From Lachnospiraceae bacterium (GTDB lineage Bacteria; Bacillota; Clostridia; Lachnospirales; Lachnospiraceae), in the NCBI GenBank assembly GCA_900752065.1, contig CAADTT010000063.1, positions 1-14,279 of the forward strand: a DNA stretch of 14,279 nt, read 5' to 3'. Under the pieces are notes generated by a model. It saw only the letters and a program-made list of their open reading frames with translations. It was not told the origin of the DNA and searched no databases. The translations under genes and the position numbers were made by a program. This document shows, in pieces, positions 1 through 6,636 of the stretch. Positions within the stretch are counted from its first letter, which is position 1; the number at the start of each line of letters is the position of its first letter.

Positions 1-107
1 CCGTTGGGGATGTCCGCACAAAGGCATTACGGCAGGTCGTAACTGCTGTAGCCGATGGGGCAACTGCTGTTCACTATGCAGAGGAATATTTAGCAGGAGG
101 AATGTGA
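1..107 (+). CDS. trxB: Thioredoxin reductase, C-terminal end only (5' end outside window)
   Basis: An open frame enters from the left edge (first full codon at 3) and stops with TGA at 105-107. It encodes 34 residues beginning VGDVRTKALRQVVTAVADGA and ending AEEYLAGGM. This is the classic C-terminal block of low-molecular-weight thioredoxin-disulfide reductase: the 'GD-R-K-LRQVVTA-ADGA' segment contacts FAD, and the tail is an 'AE-YL' helix. The enzyme is a cytoplasmic NADPH:thioredoxin reductase. The FAD/NADPH folds and the redox CxxC pair lie outside the window and cannot be checked. The next gene starts one base after the stop, so they are probably co-transcribed and translationally coupled. 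Together with the CcdA- and TlpA-like genes downstream, this suggests an electron chain from NADPH to the outside of the membrane. Family assignment is confident despite the shortness. Confidence 0.85.
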   Translation, partial: VGDVRTKALRQVVTAVADGATAVHYAEEYLAGGM

Positions 108-108
108 G

Positions 109-324
109 ATGAAAGGAAAAATTAAAAAATGGCTGAAGCCAGTTCTCTTTACCGCAGGCGGCGCATTGGTTGGCCTTGCATATTACTACTTTGTGGGATG
201 CTCCACTGGAGCTTGTCCGCTGACTTCTAACCCGTTCATCACGATGGCCTATATGGGCTTTATCGGCTGGATGTTGTCCGGTATTTTCGGAAAGGGGTGC
301 AGCGGTTCATGCAATACGCAGTAG
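109..324 (+). CDS. Small DUF6132-like membrane protein
   Basis: This is a 71-residue protein with ATG at 109 preceded by AGGAGG at 96-101, inside the end of the preceding gene. Residues about 10-28 form a hydrophobic segment (FTAGGALVGLAYYYFVGC) and residues about 42-61 form a second one (PFITMAYMGFIGWMLSGIFG). Between them is a loop CSTGACPLTSNP with two cysteines. The pattern 'G-A-YYYFVGC-(S/T)G-CP-TSNP' is what I recognise as the DUF6132 family, small two-helix membrane proteins of unknown function often near thioredoxin or rhodanese-type genes. The C-terminus is cysteine-rich (GKGCSGSCNTQ). The paired cysteines and the flanking trxB and ccdA genes suggest a role in membrane thiol-disulfide exchange, which is inference. 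The last 16 bases overlap the start of the CcdA gene. Confidence 0.75.
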   Translation: MKGKIKKWLKPVLFTAGGALVGLAYYYFVGCSTGACPLTSNPFITMAYMGFIGWMLSGIFGKGCSGSCNTQ

Positions 325-971
325 CTTTCCTGGAGGGCATTATCACCTTCATATCACCCTGCCTGCTTCCCATGCTGCCCATCTATATCTCCTATTTTGC
401 AGGTGGTGGAGAACGCAGCGCTAAAAAGACCTTGTTGGGAGCGTTGGGATTTGTTAGTGGGTTTACCGTAATTTTTGTAGCAATGGGTGCATTGGCTGGC
501 ACCATTGGCAGCTTCCTGCGAGAATATAAAGGCGCAGTGAATTTAATTTCCGGATTGATAGTAATTCTTTTTGGCCTCAATTTTCTGGGCATTTTCAAAA
601 TGAATTTGTTCAGAGGCGGCAGTAAAACAGTAAACAGTCGTGAGATGGGGTTCTTCCCCGCTATGCTCTTTGGCATAATATTTTCCTTGGGCTGGACACC
701 TTGTGTGGGCGCATTCCTCGGTTCTGCCTTGATGCTGGCCTCTCAGCAGGGTCATGTAATCGAAGGTATGCTGATGCTGCTTTGCTATTCGTTGGGACTT
801 GGCATTCCTTTTCTTCTCAGTGCTATTCTGATCGACTATTTGAAGTCAGCCTTCAACTGGATTAAAAAACACTACCGGATCATCAATACTGTCAGCGGCT
901 GTTTCCTGATATTGGTGGGTATCCTAATGGCAACAGGAACGCTGGGACAGCTACTCAGCCTGCTTAGTTGA
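309..971 (+). CDS. ccdA: CcdA/DsbD-type transmembrane electron carrier (cytochrome c biogenesis protein family)
   Basis: From ATG 309 the protein has 221 residues, the normal size for CcdA. It has about six hydrophobic helices and the two diagnostic cysteines: Cys18 in TFISPCLLPMLPIYISYFAG and Cys132 in LGWTPCVGAFLGS. Family members pass electrons from cytoplasmic thioredoxin through this cysteine pair to an extracytoplasmic thioredoxin-like protein. The neighbours fit: thioredoxin reductase upstream, a membrane-anchored TlpA-like protein downstream. Start choice: an in-frame GTG at 297 would add four residues, but AAAGGGG at 291-297 sits at a workable distance from ATG 309 and lies on top of GTG 297. 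'MQYAVAFLEGI' also matches the usual N-terminus. The start lies inside the DUF6132-like gene, so translation is probably coupled. I would not assign a cytochrome c role specifically, as the substrate is more likely the adjacent TlpA-like protein. Confidence 0.9.
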   Translation: MQYAVAFLEGIITFISPCLLPMLPIYISYFAGGGERSAKKTLLGALGFVSGFTVIFVAMGALAGTIGSFLREYKGAVNLISGLIVILFGLNFLGIFKMNLFRGGSKTVNSREMGFFPAMLFGIIFSLGWTPCVGAFLGSALMLASQQGHVIEGMLMLLCYSLGLGIPFLLSAILIDYLKSAFNWIKKHYRIINTVSGCFLILVGILMATGTLGQLLSLLS

Positions 972-980
972 GGAGGGTTT

Positions 981-1589
981 ATGAATAAAAAGAAGATAAT
1001 AATGATTCTTGTTCTTGTGTTTGTTCTCATTTTAGGCGGCGCAGGAATTCTATATAAACAGCTTGGACAGAAACTGGCTCCCAATCTGCTTGCTACACAA
1101 ACACCGCAGGAAACTGAATCCACAGAAGCCTCCACTCCAACAACACAAGAGGATGAATCAGAAAAGATATTGGCACCGGATTTTACAGTTTACGATCTGG
1201 ACGGAAATGAAGTTCATCTTTCGGATTTTATCGGGAAATCCGTTGTCCTAAACTTCTGGGCAAGCTGGTGTAGTCCCTGTAAAACGGAAATGCCTGATTT
1301 TAACGAAAAGTATCTGGAAATTGGTGAAGAAGTACAGTTTCTCATCATCAATATGACCGATGGCTCCAGAGAGACTGTGGAAACTGCATCTGCTTTCATC
1401 GCAGAACAGGGCTATTCTTTCCCGGTATTTTACGATACAGATCAGGATGCCGCTACAACCTACGGTGTTTATTCACTGCCTACCACATATTTTATTGATG
1501 ATGAGGGAAACGCAATCGCTCAAGCAACGGGGGCAATTGATGAAGTAACCTTGCAGCGAGGAATTGACATGATTATTTCCGACAGGTGA
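981..1589 (+). CDS. Membrane-anchored TlpA/ResA-like thiol-disulfide oxidoreductase
   Basis: This is a 202-residue protein whose ATG follows GAGGAGGG at 971-978, overlapping the preceding stop. Residues 1-6 are basic (MNKKKI) and residues about 7-25 form one hydrophobic segment without a lipobox cysteine. It is therefore probably a signal-anchor with the rest outside the membrane. A Thr/Ser/Glu/Gln-rich linker (about 39-62) leads to a TlpA/AhpC-TSA-type thioredoxin fold from about residue 63 (LAPDFTVYDLDGNEVHLSDF). The active site is WASWCSPCK with Cys97 and Cys100, and the cis-proline is Pro167 in YSLPTTYFID. All catalytic features are intact. By family it reduces extracytoplasmic disulfides using electrons received from CcdA. 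It is the last gene before a strong terminator at 1724-1762. Its actual substrate is unknown. Confidence 0.9.
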   Translation: MNKKKIIMILVLVFVLILGGAGILYKQLGQKLAPNLLATQTPQETESTEASTPTTQEDESEKILAPDFTVYDLDGNEVHLSDFIGKSVVLNFWASWCSPCKTEMPDFNEKYLEIGEEVQFLIINMTDGSRETVETASAFIAEQGYSFPVFYDTDQDAATTYGVYSLPTTYFIDDEGNAIAQATGAIDEVTLQRGIDMIISDR

Positions 1590-1611
1590 TGATCAGCATA
1601 TTATACCCGAC

Positions 1612-1716
1612 ATGGGAATTATCATGGATGATGCTTTCAATCGATGCGAAAAATGTTCAGAAGAACATTTTGCCTGGGAAGAGGAATACTGCGAAAGCTT
1701 GACAAGTGAATTATAA
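1612..1716 (+). CDS. Possible 34-codon ORF or remnant, cysteine- and acid-rich
   Basis: Between the TlpA-like stop and the terminator, one frame is open from 1573 to the TAA at 1714-1716. From ATG 1612 it reads MGIIMDDAFNRCEKCSEEHF followed by an acidic tail ending in SLTSEL. It looks protein-like (Cys-x-x-Cys, many Glu), whereas the alternative frame starting at ATG 1589 (37 codons) does not. There is no clear ribosome site before 1612 or 1624. It may be the tail of a decayed gene or chance. I do not recognise a family. Confidence 0.2.
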   Translation: MGIIMDDAFNRCEKCSEEHFAWEEEYCESLTSEL

Positions 1717-1723
1717 TAAGAAG

Positions 1724-1762
1724 AAAGAGATATTGACCTTGGCACGTTGATATCTCTTTTTT
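1724..1762 (+). terminator. Intrinsic terminator of the redox operon
   Basis: The stem AAAGAGATATTGAC (1724-1737) pairs with GTTGATATCTCTTT (1746-1759). That is 14 pairs, two of them G-T, with an 8-base loop and a T run at 1757-1762. It lies 135 bases after the TlpA-like stop and should stop the redox operon from reading into the comM fragment and dprA. Confidence 0.85.
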
Positions 1763-1765
1763 GTG

Positions 1766-1809
1766 AAAAAAGACTACTCTGCGACCCTCCACAAAATGAA
1801 GAGTAGTCT
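1766..1809 (-). terminator. Minus-strand terminator-like palindrome abutting the + strand terminator
   Basis: AGACTACTCT (1771-1780) and AGAGTAGTCT (1800-1809) are a perfect 10-bp inverted repeat with a 19-base loop. Read on the minus strand, the hairpin is followed directly by six T (A run at 1766-1771), the form of an intrinsic terminator for leftward transcription. No minus-strand gene is seen to the right. It may instead insulate the end of an integrated element or be a recombinase-binding dyad. Confidence 0.55.
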
Positions 1810-1828
1810 AATCCAATACCCGGATGGA

Positions 1829-1871
1829 GGGGGTGCATTTCTCGTGTTTAGGGGGTGCAAAAGGGGGTGCA
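1829..1871 (+). repeat. Three direct copies of a 9-bp motif next to the comM junction
   Basis: GGGGGTGCA occurs exactly at 1829-1837, 1851-1859 and 1863-1871, with start-to-start spacings of 22 and 12 bases. An imperfect inverted relative, TGCGACCCTCCA, lies at 1780-1791 inside the palindrome loop, against TGGAGGGGGTGCA at 1825-1837. Short iterated motifs just inside an element end are typical of transposase or integrase binding sites. That role is inference. Confidence 0.5.
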
Positions 1872-2388
1872 ACCGTTGGATTGTATCAAAATGGTGGTTA
1901 CGATGAACCCATGCAAATGCGGCTTCTATCCGGATATGAACCGGTGCACCTGCACAGCGGCGGAAGTGCACCGCTATCTGGGGAAGATCAGCCAGCCTCT
2001 CCTTGATCGGATGGATATCAGCATAGAAGCAGAGGAACTTGCCTATGGGCAGTTGGTATCCGGCGGAGAAAATGAGTCCTCCGCATCTGTCAGAGAACGT
2101 GTCATGAGGGCACATGAGGTGCAAAAGGAGCGCTACAGAGGGACAGGGATTCATTTTAATTCAGACCTGACGGTGGAGGGAATCCGGGAATACTGTGCGC
2201 TGGGAGAAGAGGAAAATCAGATGCTGGAGAAGGCATTTAAGAAGCTGCATATGAGCGCCAGGGGATATCACAGGCTTTTGAAGGTGGCAAGGACGATCGC
2301 AGACATGGAAGGCAGCAGCAGGATTCTCTGCACACATATCGGGGAAGCGGTCTGTTACCGTTCTGTGGAGAACAGGTTCCGGGTATAG
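1855..2388 (+). pseudogene. comM: comM/yifB (Mg-chelatase-like branch-migration helicase), C-terminal fragment
   Basis: The frame runs from GTG 1855 to TAG 2386-2388 (177 codons), against about 500 residues in intact ComM. Only the last third is comM: homology starts near codon 13 with MVVTMNPCKCGFYPDMNRC, a poor version of the usual FMLVAAMNPC-CG. It continues with YLGKISQPLLDRMDISIEAE and the C-terminal Mg-chelatase domain, including SARGYHRLLKVARTIADMEG. The N-terminal Lon-like domain and the AAA+ Walker A and B motifs are missing, so the helicase cannot work. Codons before about 1890 come from the foreign flank. No good ribosome site precedes GTG 1855, ATG 1891 or ATG 1903. In other bacteria ComM drives branch migration during natural transformation and is a known insertion target for resistance islands (Acinetobacter). 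dprA follows 18 bases downstream, the ancestral order. Confidence 0.85.
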
Positions 2389-2406
2389 AAGTACAGGAGG
2401 TGTGTC

Positions 2407-3486
2407 ATGGAAAAATACTGGCTGTGGCTTTGCAGCCAAAAGGAGCTATACCGCCCTCATATCGCATATCTGATGAAGTATTTTAAAACTCCAAAGGAGG
2501 TGTTTTCTGCTCCGGAAAAGGAAATACGGAAGCTGGAGGGACTGAGTGAGGGACAGATCGGGGCGCTGTTAAAAAGCCGTGCCGCATTTGACGGAGAGCT
2601 TGCCGAAAGCAGGTTGAGAGAAAAGGGAATCCGGTTTCTCAGTGCAGAGCACAGAGAGTTTCCCGGAAGGCTGAAGAAGATTTTTGACTGTCCCTTTGGG
2701 ATTTTCGTGAAGGGAAGACTGCCTTCGGAGGAAAAGAGGAGTGTAGGCATTGTGGGAGCCAGACAGTGCAGTTCTTATGGAAGACAGATGGCGGAGCGGC
2801 TGGCCGCGGAGCTGGCAGGCTGCGGTGCGCAGATCATCAGCGGGATGGCGCTGGGAATCGACGGATATGCCCAGACAGCAGCGTTTGAGGCGGATGGGGA
2901 GAGCTTTGCCGTTCTGGGCTGCGGTGTGGATGTGTGTTACCCGTGGAGAAACCGGGGGCTGTACCAGAGGCTGGAGAACCAGGGAGGCATCCTGTCTGAG
3001 TATCCGCCGGGCAGGGAGCCTCTGGCGCTCCATTTTCCCATCCGGAACCGTCTGATCAGCGGGTTGTCGGACTGCCTTCTGGTCATTGAGGCAAAGGAGC
3101 GCAGCGGCTCTCTCATAACGGCGGATCTGGCACTGGAGCAGGGGAAGGATGTTTATGCACTTCCGGGACGGGTAGGAGATGTCCTGAGCGCTGGATGCAA
3201 TCGCCTGATTTCTCAGGGAGCAGGCGTTATTTTATCAGAGAAAGATTTGCTTTTTGCTTTAAATTTCCACAAAAGAAGCCATGAGAAAAATAAAATTCCC
3301 AAGAATCTACTTGAAACAAAAGAAAAAGTGTTGTATAGTTGTCTGGATTTGCAGCCAAAAAGTCTGCATGAAATTGTATCAGAAGTGAAACTTCCGGTAC
3401 AGGAGGTCATGGCAACGCTCACTGTGCTGGAGATGAAAGGACTCCTTGAGGAGCCGGCAAAAAATTATTATGTGAGAAGCAGATAG
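2407..3486 (+). CDS. dprA: DNA-processing protein DprA
   Basis: This is a 359-residue protein with ATG at 2407 preceded by AGGAGG (2395-2400). Residues about 1-70 form a helical N-terminal region with a helix-hairpin-helix-like segment (LEGLSEGQIGALL). The Rossmann-like DprA core spans about 80-285 and carries the family signatures: VGARQCS at 116-122, SGMALGIDGYAQ from 145, FPIRNRLISGLSD from 210 and SGSLITADLALEQGKDVYALPG from 233. Residues about 300-359 form a winged-helix domain (LHEIVSEVKLPVQEVMATLTVLEMKGLLEE), common in longer DprA proteins. DprA binds incoming single-stranded DNA and loads RecA during transformation. It is also kept in bacteria not known to be competent. All signatures are intact although the neighbouring comM is broken. 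Transcription from the left should be blocked by the terminator at 1724-1762, so it needs a promoter between there and 2400 that I could not identify. Confidence 0.97.
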   Translation: MEKYWLWLCSQKELYRPHIAYLMKYFKTPKEVFSAPEKEIRKLEGLSEGQIGALLKSRAAFDGELAESRLREKGIRFLSAEHREFPGRLKKIFDCPFGIFVKGRLPSEEKRSVGIVGARQCSSYGRQMAERLAAELAGCGAQIISGMALGIDGYAQTAAFEADGESFAVLGCGVDVCYPWRNRGLYQRLENQGGILSEYPPGREPLALHFPIRNRLISGLSDCLLVIEAKERSGSLITADLALEQGKDVYALPGRVGDVLSAGCNRLISQGAGVILSEKDLLFALNFHKRSHEKNKIPKNLLETKEKVLYSCLDLQPKSLHEIVSEVKLPVQEVMATLTVLEMKGLLEEPAKNYYVRSR

Positions 3487-3511
3487 CTCTCTTTATTATG
3501 GGGGTAGATAC

Positions 3512-5581
3512 ATGGCTAAGTATTTAGTTATTGTGGAGTCGCCGACAAAGGTAAAAACAATTAAGAAATTTTTAGGCGCGAATTATGAAGTGGCAGCTTC
3601 GAATGGGCATGTACGTGATTTGCCGAAAAGCCAGCTCGGCATAGATGTGGAAAATGATTACGAGCCAAAATATATCACGATAAGAGGAAAGGGAGAGGTT
3701 CTGGCGGCCCTGCGTAAGTCTGCGAAGAAGGCGGATAAAGTGTTTCTGGCAACCGACCCTGACCGTGAGGGAGAGGCGATCTCCTGGCATTTGTCAAAGG
3801 CGCTGAAGCTTGAGGAAAAGAATATTTACCGCATCACGTTCAATGAGATCACAAAAACAGCAGTCAAGGATTCCCTGAAGAAACCGAGAAAACTGGATAT
3901 GGATCTGGTGGATGCACAGCAGGCACGAAGGATTCTGGACCGTATGGTGGGTTACCGGATCAGTCCGGTGCTCTGGGCGAAGGTAAAGAGGGGGTTAAGC
4001 GCCGGACGTGTGCAGTCTGTGGCGCTTCGTATCATTGCCGACCGGGAGGAAGAGATCAATGCGTTTATTCCGGAGGAATACTGGACGATGGATGCGGTCT
4101 TTGACGTACCGGGTGAGAAAAAGCCCCTGACTGCCAAGTTCTACGGAACAGAGAAAGGGAAACTTCTGATTCATTCCAAAGAAGAGCTGGATCAGATATT
4201 AGAGGACTTGAAGGATGCCGAGTACCGGATCGCGGATGTGAAGAAAGGGGAGAGAATAAAAAAGGCTCCCGTTCCCTTTACGACCAGTACGCTGCAGCAG
4301 GAGGCTTCGAAGGTTCTGAACTTTTCTACCCAGAAGACTATGAAGGTAGCGCAGCAGCTTTATGAAGGAATCGACATCAAGGGAAAAGGGACGGTCGGCC
4401 TTATTACCTACCTGAGAACGGATTCTACCCGTATTTCAGATGAGGCAGATCAGGCTGCGAGATCCTATGTAGAAAGACAATACGGAAGCGAATATGTAGC
4501 AAAGAACCAGCAGGAGAAAAAGAGTGGAAAGAAGATTCAGGACGCTCACGAGGCGATCCGCCCTTCGGATATCACCAGGACACCTTTTGAGATCAAGGAT
4601 TCCCTGAGCCGGGACCAGTACAGGCTGTATCAGTTGATCTGGAAGCGGTTTACCGCCAGCCGTATGGATTCTGCCAGATATGAGACGACCTCCATAAAGA
4701 TCAGTGCAGGCGGTTACCGCTTTACTGTGTCAGCTTCCAAGCAGGTTTTTGATGGATTTATGGCAGTTTACGTGCAGGATGGAGAGGAAGAAAACGCGGG
4801 GAATGTGCTGGCAAAAGGAATCGACAGGGATACGCAGCTTTCTCTTCGGGAATTTGACAGCAAACAGCATTTTACTCAGCCCCCGGCGCACTATACAGAG
4901 GCTGCGCTGGTGAAGATGCTGGAGGAGCTGGGAATCGGAAGACCCAGTACCTATGCGCCTACGATCACGACGATCATTGGAAGACGCTATGTGGCAAAGG
5001 AGAATAAGAACCTGTATATTACGGAGCTGGGCGAAGTGGTGAACAGCATCATGATCCAGGCATTTCCGAGCATCGTGGATGTGAATTTTACAGCAAATAT
5101 GGAGTCGTTGCTGGATAAGGTGGAGGAAGGTGTGGTCAACTGGAAAACCGTGGTCAGAAACTTCTACCCGGATCTGGATGAGGCCGTGAAGAATGCGGAA
5201 AAAGAGCTGGAACAGGTGAAAATAGAAGATGAGGTAACGGATGTGATCTGTGAGGAATGCGGCCGGAATATGGTCATCAAGTATGGACCTCACGGACGTT
5301 TTCTCGCCTGTCCGGGATTTCCCGACTGCCGGAATACGAAGCCTTATCTGGAAAAGATTGGCGTGGCCTGCCCGAAGTGCGGCAAAGACATTGTTCTTCG
5401 GAAAACGAAGAAAGGAAGAAAGTATTACGGCTGTGAGGATAATCCTGCGTGTGATTTTATGTCCTGGCAGAAGCCGTCTGAGAAAAAATGTCCCGCCTGC
5501 GGAAAATACATGCTGGAGAAGGGAAATAAGCTGGTTTGTGCGGACGAAACCTGCGGTTATATCGAAAAAAATAAGAAGTAA
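3512..5581 (+). CDS. topA: DNA topoisomerase I (type IA)
   Basis: This is a 689-residue protein, the normal length for Firmicutes TopA. It relaxes negative supercoils by passing strands through a transient 5'-phosphotyrosine break. The Toprim domain is at the N-terminus, with VESPTK at 8-13 (catalytic Glu9) and the metal-binding acidic motif ATDPDREGE at 80-88. The active-site tyrosine is Tyr300 in GLITYLRTDS. GLSAGRVQSVALR (161-173) is another family signature. Three C-terminal zinc-finger motifs are complete: CEECG with CPGFPDC, CPKCG with CEDNPAC, and CPACG with CADETC. ATG 3512 is chosen because MAKYLVIVESPTK is the standard N-terminus. The ribosome site is weak (GGGGG around 3500-3504), so coupling to dprA 25 bases upstream may matter. 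No clear terminator follows, but codY has its own promoter. Confidence 0.98.
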   Translation: MAKYLVIVESPTKVKTIKKFLGANYEVAASNGHVRDLPKSQLGIDVENDYEPKYITIRGKGEVLAALRKSAKKADKVFLATDPDREGEAISWHLSKALKLEEKNIYRITFNEITKTAVKDSLKKPRKLDMDLVDAQQARRILDRMVGYRISPVLWAKVKRGLSAGRVQSVALRIIADREEEINAFIPEEYWTMDAVFDVPGEKKPLTAKFYGTEKGKLLIHSKEELDQILEDLKDAEYRIADVKKGERIKKAPVPFTTSTLQQEASKVLNFSTQKTMKVAQQLYEGIDIKGKGTVGLITYLRTDSTRISDEADQAARSYVERQYGSEYVAKNQQEKKSGKKIQDAHEAIRPSDITRTPFEIKDSLSRDQYRLYQLIWKRFTASRMDSARYETTSIKISAGGYRFTVSASKQVFDGFMAVYVQDGEEENAGNVLAKGIDRDTQLSLREFDSKQHFTQPPAHYTEAALVKMLEELGIGRPSTYAPTITTIIGRRYVAKENKNLYITELGEVVNSIMIQAFPSIVDVNFTANMESLLDKVEEGVVNWKTVVRNFYPDLDEAVKNAEKELEQVKIEDEVTDVICEECGRNMVIKYGPHGRFLACPGFPDCRNTKPYLEKIGVACPKCGKDIVLRKTKKGRKYYGCEDNPACDFMSWQKPSEKKCPACGKYMLEKGNKLVCADETCGYIEKNKK

Positions 5582-5608
5582 GTGTGTAAAGAAGCTATAA
5601 ATATTTTG

Positions 5609-5652
5609 CTTTTTCGGAAATTTCATCCTTTTTTGTTGAAAATCAGAAAATT
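5609..5652 (+). promoter_or_regulatory. Two CodY-box-like sequences over the codY promoter
   Basis: The known CodY box is AATTTTCWGAAAATT. The segment 5638-5652 matches 11 of 15, with a perfect right half TCAGAAAATT, and it overlaps the -35 element. The segment 5609-5623 also matches 11 of 15 and lies 29 bases upstream. Position over the promoter suggests autoregulation. Matches of this quality are cheap in AT-rich DNA, so confidence is modest. Confidence 0.4.
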
Positions 5653-5664
5653 GTGTGCTAGAAT
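5636..5664 (+). promoter_or_regulatory. Sigma-A-type promoter of codY
   Basis: TTGAAA (5636-5641) is separated by 17 bases from TAGAAT (5659-5664), which is extended by TG at 5656-5657. This is a near-consensus promoter about 80 bases before the codY start. Confidence 0.8.
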
Positions 5665-5747
5665 TTTAGTTGATATGAAATAGAAGCAATAACAAAATAA
5701 ATAAAGGATGTCAGCTTTGAGGTGGAGTGGACAGGTCAGGAGGAGAC

Positions 5748-6533
5748 ATGAGTGTACAATTACTTGACAAGACCAGAAAAATTAACAAACTGTTACACAA
5801 TAATAATTCCAGCAAGGTCGTCTTCAATGATATCTGCGAAGTATTGACGGAAATTCTGGATTCAAACATTCTGGTGATCAGTAAAAAAGGAAAGGTACTG
5901 GGAGTAAGTTTATGTGAGGGTGTGGAAGAAATCAAAGAGTTGATCGATGATGAAGTGGGCGGATATATTGACGCTATGCTCAATGAAAGGCTTTTGGGAG
6001 TTCTTTCGACAAAAGAAAACGTTAATCTGGAGACATTGGGCTTTGTGGGAGACGGTGTCAGACGGTATCAGGCGATCATTAACCCTATTGAAATTGCCGG
6101 AGAAAGACTGGGAACCGTCTTTATGTACAAGTGCGACAGCCAGTATGAGATTGATGATATCATTCTGAGCGAATATGGTACAACGGTGGTTGGGCTGGAG
6201 ATGATGCGCTCGGTACATGAGGAGAACGCGGAGGAGAATCGGAAAGTACAGATTGTAAAGTCGGCAATCAGCACCTTGTCATTTTCCGAACTCGAAGCGA
6301 TCATCCATATTTTTGATGAATTGGATGGTACAGAGGGAATCCTGGTGGCCAGCAAGATTGCAGACAGAGTGGGGATCACCCGGTCTGTCATTGTCAATGC
6401 ACTGAGAAAGTTTGAGAGTGCAGGCGTGATCGAGTCACGTTCTTCCGGAATGAAGGGAACCTACATCAAAGTGATCAATGACGTAGTCTTTGATGAACTG
6501 GAAGAGATCAAAAAACAGAAAAAGAAAAATTGA
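5748..6533 (+). CDS. codY: GTP-sensing global transcriptional regulator CodY
   Basis: From ATG 5748 the protein has 261 residues, the usual CodY length. AGGAGG at 5738-5743 lies just before this ATG. A GTG at 5727 would add seven residues without a ribosome site and is unlikely. The N-terminal GAF domain starts MSVQLLDKTRKINKLL and covers about residues 1-155, binding branched-chain amino acids. A linker helix leads to the winged helix-turn-helix at about 200-245, with ASKIADRVGITRSVIVNALR followed by KFESAGVIESRSSGMKGTY, almost invariant in CodY. CodY represses amino acid biosynthesis, transport and other adaptive genes when GTP and isoleucine/valine are plentiful. Its own promoter (5636-5664) and terminator (6544-6584) make it a single-gene unit. 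guaB, which supplies the GTP precursor, lies 3.8 kb downstream. Confidence 0.97.
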   Translation: MSVQLLDKTRKINKLLHNNNSSKVVFNDICEVLTEILDSNILVISKKGKVLGVSLCEGVEEIKELIDDEVGGYIDAMLNERLLGVLSTKENVNLETLGFVGDGVRRYQAIINPIEIAGERLGTVFMYKCDSQYEIDDIILSEYGTTVVGLEMMRSVHEENAEENRKVQIVKSAISTLSFSELEAIIHIFDELDGTEGILVASKIADRVGITRSVIVNALRKFESAGVIESRSSGMKGTYIKVINDVVFDELEEIKKQKKKN

Positions 6534-6543
6534 TGGAAATGTC

Positions 6544-6584
6544 AAACAGTCCCGGGCGGCGCAGGCAGCAGGGGCTGTTTTTTT
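6544..6584 (+). terminator. Intrinsic terminator of codY
   Basis: AAACAGTCCC (6544-6553) pairs with GGGGCTGTTT (6571-6580), 10 pairs with one G-T, around a 17-base G/C-rich loop. It is followed by T to 6584, giving a run of seven T. It begins 10 bases after the codY stop. Confidence 0.9.
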
Positions 6585-6636
6585 GTCCGGTATTATTTTA
6601 TTAAAAAAGTATAAAATACAAAAATTAAGAAAATAA

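Larger units (their letters stand above)
1..1890. mobile_element. Right end of a putative integrated element disrupting comM (left end outside window)
   Basis: Homology to comM begins abruptly at about 1890, in the middle of a conserved motif. What lies to the left is an unrelated redox operon closed by terminators and a motif cluster. This is the pattern of an element inserted into comM. No integrase, transposase or attachment core can be identified here, so the element type (ICE, transposon, genomic island) is open and the exact boundary is uncertain by some tens of bases. An ancestral deletion or rearrangement that fused unrelated DNA to comM is the main alternative. Confidence 0.5.

Noticed and set aside
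4730..5626. 298-codon open frame on the minus strand across topA
   Set aside because: It is antisense to a clear topA, has no recognisable motif and has a shadow-like composition.
5727..5747. GTG start of codY adding seven residues
   Set aside because: The strong AGGAGG lies inside this extension and serves ATG 5748, which gives the standard MSVQLLDKTRKIN N-terminus.
6621..6635. A CodY-box-like 11-of-15 match upstream of groE
   Set aside because: It lies in a very A-rich stretch where such matches arise easily and is far from the promoter core. It serves as a caution for the other 11-of-15 boxes.
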